Shown: positions 53,908-64,000 of the stretch, in pieces | Position numbering within the stretch: position 1 is the first letter of the stretch | How the letters are laid out: each line of letters opens with the position of its first letter | Source of the DNA: Cepaea nemoralis | Lineage: Eukaryota > Mollusca > Gastropoda > Stylommatophora > Helicidae | Reading direction: 5' to 3' | Assembly (NCBI GenBank): GCA_014155875.1 | Contig: JACEFZ010013526.1 | Location: forward strand, 135,001-199,000 | Length of the DNA: 64,000 nt | Notes under the pieces: generated by a model | Database searches by the model: none | What the model saw: only the letters and a program-made list of their open reading frames with translations | Told to the model about the DNA's origin: nothing | Position numbers and translations under genes: made by a program

Positions 53908-56900
53908 CAATCAATCAATCATGTGCCATGCCGGAAAGCGTGGGCGGTCATGACTCGCCATTTCACTCGATCACCAGTGTCGTGGATCAGCTCAGTGTTC
54001 CTGTCTCGTCCATGCCATGTGGCCAAGCCATCCAGGTATTTTCCTCTCGGTCTTCCTCTTGGTCTGTTCCCCTCGATCTTGCCAGTTGTCACTAAGTTCT
54101 CCAATCCATTTCTTCTCATAACATGTCCAAAAAATGTTGACTGTCTACGTCTAATTTCTCTAATCAGTTTACGATGTTCATTTGTCTCCTGTAGTACTTG
54201 GTCATTGGTTTTTCTGTCTGTCCATGGTATTCTTTGCATTTTCCTCAGAAACCACATTTCTGCAGCCATCAGATGCTTTTCAGCTTGACTGCTCATTGTC
54301 CAAGTTTCACATCCATACAAAAGAACAGGCTCTATGTATCCCCTCAACACTCTTTTTCTCGTTTCAATTGACATCTTCTTATTGGTCAGAATGTTTTTCA
54401 TCTTGCTAAAGGCTACTTTCGCCATGGCGATTCTTGTTCTAATCTCTTCAAGGCATCTCCCATCAGATGTTATAACTGTTCCAAGATAATTGTACCGATT
54501 CACTTGTTGAAGAATATTTCCATTTACTTGTATATTACATTGTGGCACTTCTTCCTTCCTACTGACGACCATAACCTGAGTCTTTTTACAATTTAATTCT
54601 AACCCCAGTTGCTCACTGTGTACAACAACCGCATCTACTAATTGTTGCAGGTCCTGCTCATTGTCTGCAATTAATACTGTATCATCTGCATATCTAATGT
54701 TATTGATGTTTCGTCCTCCAATGCTGATTCCATTTATATCCTCTACATTTCTGAAAATATTTTCACTGTACAGGGAAAAAAGATCTGGAGACATCACACA
54801 TCCCTGCCTAACACCTCTCTTAATTGGCTGATACTGCCCCACTTCATTATCAATCCTTATTGCAGCTTGTTGTTTCCAATATATGTTTTTTATAAGTCTA
54901 ATGTCTTTCCCATCAATTTGTAGATCTGCAAGCATATCCACCATGCTGACATGTCTAACGCTATCAAAAGCCTTTGTATAGTCAATAAAGCAAAGATGTA
55001 TATCCTTGTTTACTTCTATAGCACGTTCAATAACTGTTCGCAGCAGATACACAGCATTTACTGTACCCTTTCCTTCTACAAACCCGCATTGTTCTTCCCC
55101 TATTTCAGGTTGTATCTTCTTCCTCATTCTTTGCATGATAATTCTTAGCAAAATCTTTGTGATGTGACTCATTATACTAATTGTTCTATGTTGATCACAT
55201 TCCAAGGTTCCTGATTTCTTTGGGATTGCAATAAATATAGAGTTACATAATTCAGGAGGTATATCTCCAGTATCATATAATGTGTTCAGCAGTCTGGTGA
55301 CTTGATCTAGTCCAAATTCTTCTAAAGCTTTAATCATTTCTGTTGTGATGTTATCTGCACCGGGGGCCTTGCCAGCTTTCATATGCTTAAGAACATTTCG
55401 AACCTCCTTCTCCAAAATTGGCGGTCCTTCATGATTACATCTAATATCATACTGTTCGTCTCTGTTATCATCATAAAGGCGTTTCACATAATCTGTCCAT
55501 ACCTGTAGAATCTGGTCTTTTTCTATTATGATTTTGCCATCTTCAGTTTTTAGACACCCGGTTGATGTACTTGTTCTTTTATTAGTAAGTTCCTGAATTC
55601 TTTTGTGCACTAATTTGGTATTTTGACTGTTGTGTTGGCTTTCAATTTCTAAGCACTTTTCCTCAAGCCATGCTTCTTTTGCCTCCTTACATAATGTTCT
55701 GACTTGTCTGTGAATTTCTTCATATTTGATAGAATTATTTTTGCTGAGTCTTCTTGTTTCCATGAGGTGTAAAATTTCTTCAGTCATCCATTTCTTACGA
55801 CCCACCTTCTTTAATTTTGGAATAGTTGTTTCTGCAGCCACATTGATTGAATTCTTCAACGTTTCCCATTGATCATCCACATCCTGGAATAGGATCTCTA
55901 GATCAGACAAAATTTCAAATCTGTTCTGTACTTCTATGTTGAATTTGTTTTGTATTTCCTTGTCATTACTCAATGTACACAAATCATATTTAGTGTTTCC
56001 TGTTATATACTTGACTTTCTTCAACTTTATCCTCAATGTTCCTGTGAGTTATCTGTGGTCACTATAATAATCAGCACTGGGAACTGTTTTTGCTATTGTT
56101 AATGCGTTTCTAAATCTTCTGCTAATCAGAATGTAGTCAATCTGGTTTCTAATCCTGGTATCAGGACTCCTCCATGTCCATAATCTTCTAGGGTGTTGTT
56201 TGAACCAGGTGTTTCCTACAATCATTTCCTGTTCTTTTGCCCACTCTACGAGTCTGTATCCTCTTTCATTTCTCTCTCCTAAACCATAGTTTCCTACTGT
56301 GTATCTATCTCCTTGATTTCCTACTTTTGCATTGAAGTCCCCTATTATGATGTTTATTTCTGAATTTTTACATTTCTTTAAGGCAGACTCTATGTCATTA
56401 TAAAATTCTTCTACACTATCTTCACTGGATTCTCTTGTTGGGGCATATACTTGAATAATATTTATGCTAAAGGGTCTGCCACTTAATTTAACTAGTAGAA
56501 CTCTGTCCGACACGGCCCAATATCCTTGAATAGATTTTGATGTTTTCCGGTCCAGAATAATTGCCACTCCCCTATGACGATCTTCACCTCCAGAATAAAT
56601 AATCTTGAAATCTTCTTCTATCTTGATGCCTGCTCCTGTCCATCTCGTTTCGCACATACCTAAAATATTAATTTTTTCCCTTTCAATTTCTTGTTTTATG
56701 TTTTCTAATTTTCCGTCGTTGTTTAACGTCCTAACGTTCCAAGTTGCTAATTTTAACGTCTCTGTCCTTGTCTTGCGATGATCGGTCTTTAAGCGAATCA
56801 TGATATACTAGGCACTTTTAAAGAGGTAGTTTGCCGTTGCTTTCCTCTATGGCAGTGACCTTACTGGTCGGAGACCGCAGCCATTGACTCAAGACGAGTT

Positions 56901-57164
56901 CCTTTGCCTGCCGTCGTGTAAATCGAGGCCATGACCCACAAATATCTGTCGGCTGCCCTCAAAATTACATCCACCACCTGCCTTCCGTGGCTTCTTTTGA
57001 AAACTTCCAATAAAAGGAACACAATATAACATCACATAATCCACAGGGAAACACTATTCACAGGGAATCCAAAGGAAATCACACGAAATCCAATGAAAAA
57101 CACTAAATAGCGTCCCTCTGAAAAGTAACGCTTCATCTTGTCGCCATTGTACCGGAAGTATAGC
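53908..57164 (-). mobile_element. RTE LINE-A, full-length, nearly intact
   Basis: 3257 bp between ACTGTAAT at 53900-53907 and 57165-57172 (bases may overlap the tail). A single reading frame from 56801 to 53919 (961 codons) encodes endonuclease then RT, broken only by one TAA at 56049-56051. Endonuclease: KLATWNVRTLNNDGKLEN, ILGMCETRWTGAG, VYAPTRESSEDS, IIIGDFNAKVGNQGD, RNQIDYILISRRFRN, SADYYSDH. RT: KAGKAPGADNITTEMIKAL, GEEQCGFVEGKGTVNAVY, CFIDYTKAFDSVRH, RGVRQGCVMSPDLFSLY, NIRYADDTVLIADN. C-terminal LATWHGRDRNTEL and AFRHGT, tail (TTGA)n. BovB/RTE-type layout. It is the likely source family of six or more fragments here. Confidence 0.93.
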
Positions 57165-57172
57165 ACTGTAAT

Positions 57173-57396
57173 AGACATCCAATAATAGCTGTATTTTGGA
57201 AAATATATTCAGAGATATTCAAATAAATAAAATTAAATCACCAAAGTATATATCAACATAACAATAAATACAAATACAGAGCACATCTTTACAAACATTA
57301 GATAGCGCATTGTGGCATACACGAACAAATAGATTTATACAGAATTAAGCAAATAGATCGTCTGGCGATGAAAAATGGTACTGGTTCTTGTTGCTG
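57173..57396. other. AT-rich spacer
   Basis: No feature found between the 5' flank of LINE-A and the trinucleotide arrays. Confidence 0.5.
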
Positions 57397-58203
<807 letters not shown>

Positions 58204-58486
58204 TACTGCTTACGTTCATAGCATTGATTTGACAATGTTCAGACTATGTGAAAGATGAGTGATTTAAGGGAAAATTTTAATGTGTGCCTGTATGCCCGGT
58301 TTGTGACAATTTGAAAAGAAAATTCTTTCATTTGTTCGTTCTCACCAAGGTATGTAAGCTGACCTATTGTAGTCTCTTCTATCGTCATTTCATGCCTTGT
58401 AATTTAGAGTTCTACTGTTCACCAAATGACATCTTTTTTTTTCTCGATAACAGTTTCAGCAATTGCAACACTGACTAAAGACACAA

Positions 58487-58677
58487 ATGGAGTTGATAAC
58501 CTGGATTGTTGCTATTGTGGTGTTTCTGGTCATCTACCTGTGGTTGCAACGACCAGACCCGCGACTTCCACCCAGCCCTGTACGACCTCTACCATTTGTT
58601 GGTCACCTATTTTTCATGGCTAAGGACACCAGACCACAGTTTCAGGAATGGAGAGAACGGACTGGTGATATTTACAG
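58487..58677 (+). CDS. Cytochrome P450 (CYP2-clan-like) gene B, exon 1
   Basis: The ATG at 58487 has an A at -3 and G at +4 (ACAAATGG). The exon encodes 63 codons plus two bases: an N-terminal membrane anchor (MELITWIVAIVVFLVIYLW), then the proline-rich hinge DPRLPPSPVRPLPFVGHL and FQEWRERTGDIY. The donor is CAG/GTCAGG at 58677/58678. Joining to 61430 gives Ser-Leu-Tyr-Met, which matches the family at this point. In-frame upstream sequence has no earlier convincing start. The product would be an ER-anchored monooxygenase. The final exon is outside the window, so whether gene B is intact cannot be judged. Confidence 0.88.
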
Positions 58678-58730
58678 GTCAGGGAAGTGGGACGTCAACT
58701 TACAAGCCTAATTTACAATCAGTTTGTTTG

Positions 58731-58978
58731 GTATATGCTTGTACCCGTGGCGAAGGTGTTACGGGCGCAGTCCGTGATCTCGCATACCCGCGTTCGAAAC
58801 ACAGCTGCGTGCGATCTGGCAGCAGATCGAGTTGCGTTGTTGTTGTTTTTATGAAATGGTATGGGTGTCGGTCGTTCAGAAAGCAATGGCACACTTCTGA
58901 ACGTAAACTCGCCAAGAGATCACAACAGCAAAAATGCTAGTTTTGACTGCAACGTCCTGTAAAGGATATGCAACTAAC
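58731..58978 (+). mobile_element. SINE-V copy in gene B intron 1
   Basis: Ortholog by duplication of 657-903: A-box region CGTGGCGAAGGTGTTACGGG, B box GCGTTCGAAAC, core AGAAAGCAATGGCACACTTC, end CGTCCTGTAAAGGATATGCA. It starts about 50 bp after the exon 1 donor. Confidence 0.6.
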
Positions 58979-59110
58979 TTATTTTGTGCTTAGTATATGC
59001 TCTTAATAGACGTTTAAAGCACTCATTTAATCAAACACATCTGAACCTGTCTTGTTACACTGAAACAGAAAATAGATAAACTGCGTATTACAAGCCGCAT
59101 GTTAAAATGT

Positions 59111-59340
59111 TAGTTGCATATCCTTTACAGGACGTTTGCAGTCAAACCCAGCATTATTTGCTATTGTTGGTGTCATGTCAGGTTTACGTTCGGTAGTCTG
59201 CTGGCTTTCTGAACTACCGGCAACAATTCATAAAATACCAACGCACACGGTATGCTGCCAAATCGCATGCAGCTGTATTTCGAACACGGGTATACGCGAT
59301 TACGAACCGCGTACGTAACTACCTCTCCACGGAGCCACAG
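59111..59340 (-). mobile_element. SINE-V copy, inverted, gene B intron 1
   Basis: Counterpart of 1032-1252, starting TTGCATATCCTTTACAGGAC with the tRNA-like head at the right (TTTCGAACACGGG). With 58731-58978 it can fold into a long hairpin. Confidence 0.6.
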
Positions 59341-59518
59341 GTACATGATTATTTAATCCATGCTTTCTTGACCTGTCTTCGTGCATTCCAACTGATGTGT
59401 TAGCATTGTTTAAACTAACAAGTAAGCACAAGTTAGTGTAATACTGCCTAGCGGACAAGAATTGTTACGCCTATCTGGACTGTAGTACTACTATACGGCT
59501 CTGAAACAAGGACTCTTA

Positions 59519-59519
<1 letters not shown>

Positions 59520-59585
<66 letters not shown>

Positions 59586-59587
59586 CA
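59520..59587. repeat. (CA)n microsatellite
   Basis: About 34 CA/CG dinucleotides including a CGCACGCA run. Gene A has only about 10 units at the same place (1450-1468). Confidence 0.97.
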
Positions 59588-60539
59588 GAAGAAAAGATTG
59601 CACGAATCGCATATTACAAGCCGAGTATGCTACTTAATCTGGATTTGTTCTACGATATGCGGATGACACAATATTGACAGCTGGAAACGCAAAAGATCTA
59701 CAACTGCAAGTTATCGTAGTGACAAAGAGTGACAAAACAGGTTTCAAAGCGTCAGGATCGACTTCATATTACCAGGTTTTATCTCTGTCACTATCCGCAG
59801 GACGGAATTAGAAAGCGCGAGCTCCGTAGATCCAGGTTCGACCTCCAGGAATCTCTGTGAAAACTGCTCTCGTGAACAGAATGACGGGTCCGAAATCGAA
59901 CCCACAACCTTCGTAGCTCGAGGCAGGCTGTGTAAGCACTTCGCCTCAACGAGACTTTCGTTGATTATCAAGAAAACGGAACAATACTATATCAAACCAA
60001 CATTAACTTCAAACTGTGATATTACAAACAGAAGGGAAAATGCTTAACTTGGGTAACAAACTCAAACAATCATAACATTAGAAGGACATTAGATGAAATT
60101 CTAAAACAAACAATAAATTTTGCAAGATTTATATAAAAAACAGTATATTTTCTAAGACATAATACCAACGTGCCACTTAATATTAACTAGACATCGACGA
60201 TATGAATTTCAAACATAAACGTATATTTAGTAGGATAAAAACAATTTCATAATAAAATGTGTTAAAGACGTTAGACAGCCAAAGAATTTCAAAGTAATGG
60301 GTCAATGAATTATGAAATATTAAGGAGTATGTCTCTTCCATGGAAAGATCAATTCACTCCCTGTCGCATTTCCTGCGAGCCATCTACAAGCTAGACAATC
60401 TTGTGACTCTATTGTAGTCTGTGATTTTGCGGGAATAACGTTTGTGGGTATGCTGGATTGGTTTTGACATCTTAACATTGCTAACTAGTTAGATATGTGC
60501 GTTATACAAGTACACCAGGGATAGTAACTAAGTCGAGAA

Positions 60540-60600
60540 AATTGCACGTATGGGAATGTCCCGGGTGCTGTGATGTCGGTTCTTGACTCCACTCAACCCA
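60540..60600 (+). mobile_element. LINE-C 3' tail
   Basis: GTATGGGAATGTCCCGGGTG followed by CTGTGATGTCGGTTCTTGAC and ACTCA-rich sequence, the last codons and tail of LINE-C. Same as 2740-2795 in gene A. Confidence 0.55.
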
Positions 60601-61135
60601 GACAGTAACTATTACATTAGTAATGGTAGTTGTTACATTCGGTTCTGGATACAACTCAACCCAGACAGTAAATATTACATTAATAATGCTAGATGTTACA
60701 TTAGGTTCTGGACTCAACTCAACCCAGACAGTAACTATTACATTAGTAATGGTAGTTGTTACATTCGGTTCTGGACTCAACTCAACCCAGACAGTAACTA
60801 TTACATTAGTAATGGTAGTTGTTACATTCGGTTCTGGATACAACTCAACTCAGACAGTAAATATTACATTAGTAATGCTAGATGTTACATTAGGTTATGG
60901 ACTCAACTCAACTTAGACAGTAACTATTACATTAGTAATGGTAGGTGTTACACTCGGTTCTTGACTCCAAACAACTCAGACAGTAACAATTACATTAGCA
61001 ATGGTAGTTGTTACATTCGGTTCTGGATTCAACTCAACTCACACAGTAACTATTACATTAGTAATGTAGTTGTTACTTTCGCTTCTGGACTCAACTCAAC
61101 TCAGACAGTAACTATTGCATTAATAATGCTAGTTG
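60601..61135. repeat. 63-bp minisatellite, nine units
   Basis: Units start at GACAGTA: 60601, 60664, 60727, 60790, 60853, 60916, 60979, 61042 and 61104, so the period is 63 (one of 62). Each holds TATTACATTAGTAATGG and GGTTCTGGACTCAACTCAA. Because 63 is a multiple of three, a 219-codon ORF with 21-residue repeats appears; I treat it as an artefact. Gene A has two units. Confidence 0.97.
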
Positions 61136-61429
61136 TTACATTAATTAGTGTTACCATCGTAACTGATTCGGAGCCGAAGGTTAATATATGGCCATATCTG
61201 ACCACTCATTTGGGCAAAACGAACAATATATCGCCATACTAGGGTCATAGCGTTATTCATTTTGTTTCGTGGTATCTTCCACAATGTCAATGCTCAGTGA
61301 ACGGAAATGTACATTACATTTCATTTTATTGTGTGCCATGTTTGGTCCAAATCTACTTGTTCTTTGGTACTGAATCAGTTAACCATCATTATTATTAAAA
61401 TATTCATATTCTTGACGTTCCCTCCACAG

Positions 61430-61544
61430 CCTGTACATGGGGAAACATCTGCTGGTTGTACTCAACGGCTACGAACTGATTAAGGAAGCCCTGGTCAAGA
61501 AAGCAGATACCACGTCTGACAGGCCGCCATTTTACGCTGATAAG
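61430..61544 (+). CDS. Cytochrome P450 (CYP2-clan-like) gene B, exon 2
   Basis: 115 nt after CCCTCCACAG and before GTGAAT. Encodes LYMGKHLLVVLNGYELIK and on to DRPPFYADK. Phases match exon 1 (58677) and the gene A exon 2. Compared with gene A it differs at only a few residues (N/H, A/T and the last residues GDG/ADK), so the two genes are close paralogs. The next exon must lie past 64000. Confidence 0.86.
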
Positions 61545-61598
61545 GTGAATTTACTTTCCATTCTCTACATAGCAATATTGTGAATATAGTAATGACCA

Positions 61599-61880
61599 AT
61601 GACCAAGTCCTACAAGAAAGAAATTAAAATGGTACACTTAATAGAGCAATTAGACGTGTCAACATTTTTTGGTCACGATATGAGAAGAAATAAATGGGAG
61701 AACTTGATTACAACTGGCAAGATTGAGGGGAAGAGAACAAAGGGAAGGCAGAGAAGCAAATACACGAAAGACTTGACCACGTGGTATGGTCGAGACAAGA
61801 ACACTGAGCTGATCTGGTGATCGAGTGAGATGGCGAATCATGATCGCCCACGATTATCGGCATTGGTACATGATGAAGAT
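61599..61880 (+). mobile_element. RTE LINE-A 3' end, ortholog of 4501-4795
   Basis: STFFGHDMRRNKWENLITTG, a GRQRSKYTKDLTTWYGRDKN stretch and a GATGAAGATGATGAAG tail. It keeps the frame slightly better than the gene A copy (no stop at WYS) but is missing part of the region after ELIW. Confidence 0.7.
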
Positions 61881-62074
61881 GATGAAGTGATGATATAAAA
61901 AGTCCGAGGGGAGCAGTGGTAGCGCAATGCCGCTTGCCCGCCGGTCTGATGACCATGTGTTTAAAAACAGTCTAAACCCCAAGAGGATCGATTTCATTGC
62001 ACCAAGTTTTATCCAGTTTGTCCCCATCTCTTTCCGCAGGGTGGTCTGCCGAAAGCGTCGCACAAATCACTAAC

Positions 62075-62330
62075 TCCGTAGCTCCAGCGACGACCCTTAG
62101 AGAAAATTACAGTCGTGAACCGAACCCTCAACCTTCGGAGCTCGAGGCAGGCGGCCTAACCGATTCACCACGGAGAATTCCCGTGACCGTGTCTTAGAAT
62201 TGCCCTCGAGTCGGGGATTTGTTCATTGACCGTTCACGTTTTACGCTCAGCAGTTTGCCATTGCTTTCTGAACAACCAGCACCCCTCCCTCCTACCTGTG
62301 TATGGGAACCAAGAGTGAACTCCCAGGTTA
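62075..62330 (-). mobile_element. tRNA-derived SINE fragment, ortholog of 5440-5700
   Basis: In reverse: CCGTGGTGAATCGGTTAGGC and a GGTTCG B-box region around 62115-62125, then the core (TTTGCCATTGCTTTCTGAAC at 62254-62273). Same relation to neighbours as in gene A. Confidence 0.45.
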
Positions 62331-62664
62331 CCTCAGCCAAAAGTTGGGTGCCATGAACTTTCATGGGATGTAAAATTGCCGGGACTGATATTTCCTACAC
62401 CACCTGTTGAGTAGCGATTGACTTCAAATATGCTGTGAAACCATACACCAACTACGACCCATTGCGTGAACGGTCATTTACCAGACATAGACTCAGGGAG
62501 AATTGCTAAGAGACAAATTGTCCGAGATCGATTAAGCCAATAGTGACAATATCTGGTTCATGACCCATACCAAAATAGATGATGATCGCCGATGAAGACA
62601 AAGGTGGCAAACATCACTTCCGATTCCTGCTTTTAAACAAGTATTAATTACAGTATTAGTTGTT

Positions 62665-63276
62665 AAGGATATATGGAAATATAGTATATGGCCAAAAGAT
62701 TGGAAGAGAACAATCTTAATTTCAATACCAAAAAAAAGGACAACCTGAAATTATGCACCAACTATAGAACTGTTGCCCTGATCAGTCATGCAAGTAAAAT
62801 TCTACTTAAAATCATAATTGGAAGACTTCGTAAGAAAATGGAAGAAGAGATTAACGTGGTTCAAGCGGGATTTAGACAAGGAAGAGGAACAAGAGATCAC
62901 AAACTCAACATGCGTAGAGAAGTGCAGAGAATTTAATGTAAACCTATGTTCATGTTTTGTGGATTATTCAAAGGCATTTGACTGTGTACAGCATCAGAAA
63001 CTTTGGGGAATCATTAGGAATTTGGGCTTTCAATCACATGTAGTACAGCTCATAAAAATGCTCTATCTACATCAACAAGCAGCGGTTAGAATAGATGGCG
63101 AGACATCTGATTGGGTTGACATCAAGAAAGGAGTCCGTCATGGCTGTGTTCTGTCGCCCTATTTGTTTAACATGTATGCCGAAAATATAATTAGAAATGT
63201 CAGAGATGATATAACCATGGAGTACTATGCTGCCCTAAATATCGGTGGTCAGAGATTCATATGCTGATGATACAGT
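62665..63276 (+). mobile_element. RTE LINE-E, RT middle fragment
   Basis: NYRTVALISHASKILLKIII, VVQAGFRQGRGTRDHKLN, a frame change, then SCFVDYSKAFDCVQHQKLW, RIDGETSDWVDIKKGVRHGC, VLSPYLFNMYAENIIRNVRD, ending at the YADDTVF site in another frame. It is closer to BovB-type RTE than families A and B. Gene A lacks it. TACAGTATT flanks both sides (about 62649 and 63268), but that may be chance since the right copy is part of the coding motif. Confidence 0.75.
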
Positions 63277-63282
63277 ATTCGG

Positions 63283-63740
63283 TGTCAGGTCTTAGTCAGA
63301 TATGACTGAGCTACCGTATAACTGTAGGCGGTACTACCTACTTTCTGTTATCGCCGAACGTTGGGCGGCGCTTACCAAACCCGACACCCCACATTGTGCC
63401 AACGGCTTCGGGCAGAAGAGCGCAATTGGGAGGGTACAAGCCTTACCCTGGTGCGAGGAAATGCAACCTAAAGACAAAATGTCATGGCAGGGCAGGCCCT
63501 AAGCCTTCGTTGGCGGCTGGTCTAGGATCGAAGCTCCGACAGGCGGACAGTTAGAGCATTGCTTTGCTGATCCGGCAGCTTCTGCATATTGTCTTGTTCC
63601 AGACGTGCTGGTGTTACCTTTCCTCTGGAGTACACTAGACAGGCCGAGAGAGGGATCATGCAGCATGGGTACACATGGTCTCTAAATTTAACCAAGGCTT
63701 TGTGCTATGGAAATGTATACCTCCATTTTACAAACTGTCG
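63283..63740 (+). mobile_element. LINE-D 5' UTR fragment, uninterrupted
   Basis: Matches 36843-37300 over most of its length (TCAGGTCTTAGTCAGATATG, CGCTTACCAAACCCGACACC). In gene A the same fragment is split by element X (6209-7853), so this copy is the empty site for X. Confidence 0.6.
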
Positions 63741-63879
63741 TCTGTCAAGACAGCAATATGCCAGTCTGTCAGCTGTTAGTATATCCTTTTTTCAGCTTTT
63801 TTCAGCAAAATGTCTTCTTATTTGCACTTTTTGAGCAACCGTTGACAGTAATCAACCTTTGTTTTCTTCTATTCACGAG

Positions 63880-64000
63880 TGAACGGACAAGAAAGTCAGT
63901 TAACACACATTTGCTTTTTTCATCTTCAGATTGTTCTGCACAATTTTGTTAATTGTTCCTCCACTTAGTTTTGCTGCACTAGCTATCTCCTCAAAAGCCA
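63880..64000 (-). mobile_element. mariner-like helix-turn-helix fragment, partial
   Basis: Counterpart of 8640-8760, cut by the window end. In reverse: AFEEIASAAKLSGGTINKIV. Same assignment and same doubts as in gene A. Confidence 0.4.

Noticed and set aside
60583..61242. 219-codon ORF with 21-residue repeats
   Set aside because: It is a by-product of a 63-bp minisatellite whose period is a multiple of three. The gene A counterpart has only two units and no matching gene, and the region is intronic.
63268..63276. TACAGTATT as the right TSD of LINE-E
   Set aside because: The same bases are part of the expected YADDTV coding motif of the element, so the match to the left flank may be chance.

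Overview
This is eukaryotic, metazoan DNA. It has introns with GT/AG borders, an AT-rich background, long microsatellites and very dense nested retroelements. The mix of several RTE-type LINEs, tRNA-derived SINEs, Ty3/gypsy, Helitron-like, mariner-like and hAT-like repeats next to CYP2-clan P450 genes suggests a lophotrochozoan, most likely a mollusc. The species is an inference; no organism-specific marker was found.

The only host genes I can support are two tandem cytochrome P450 genes on the + strand. Gene A has exon 2 at 3184-3298 and a long terminal exon at 11242-12414; its exon 1 lies before the window. Gene B has exon 1 at 58487-58677 and exon 2 at 61430-61544, and continues past the window. 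Introns of the two genes align over about 657-8750 (A) and 58731-64000 (B), so the window holds most of one unit and the start of the next in a tandem segmental duplication. Element insertions present in one copy and absent from the other give clean empty sites.

Layout. 1-12.6 kb: gene A with a hAT MITE, RTE pieces and SINEs in its introns. 12.6-17.5 kb: decayed mariner, SINE and LINE pieces and simple repeats. 17.7-26.2 kb: two Ty3/gypsy-type copies back to back (minus then plus), with pol order protease-integrase-RT-RNase H. 27.1-28.9 kb: a Helitron-like element packed with polypyrimidine and tetranucleotide repeats, then a Penelope-like fragment. 30.3-34.6 kb: a nearly complete LINE with a C-terminal C2H2 finger (LINE-G). 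36.8-40.5 kb: an internally deleted relative (LINE-D) and a 510-bp direct duplication around an RTE insertion. 42.9-53.4 kb: RTE family B, where one copy carries an opposite-strand full-length copy of its own family, which in turn carries a 689-bp foldback element with a hammerhead ribozyme in each arm. 53.9-57.2 kb: full-length RTE family A with target-site duplication. 57.4-58.2 kb: long trinucleotide arrays. 58.5-64 kb: gene B.

The strongest unusual signals are the hammerhead-bearing foldback (50056-50744), the integrase-before-RT gypsy elements with a doubled integrase C-terminal module, and the 510-bp repeats around a LINE. Family letters A-G, X and SINE-V/SINE-T are local labels used only here.
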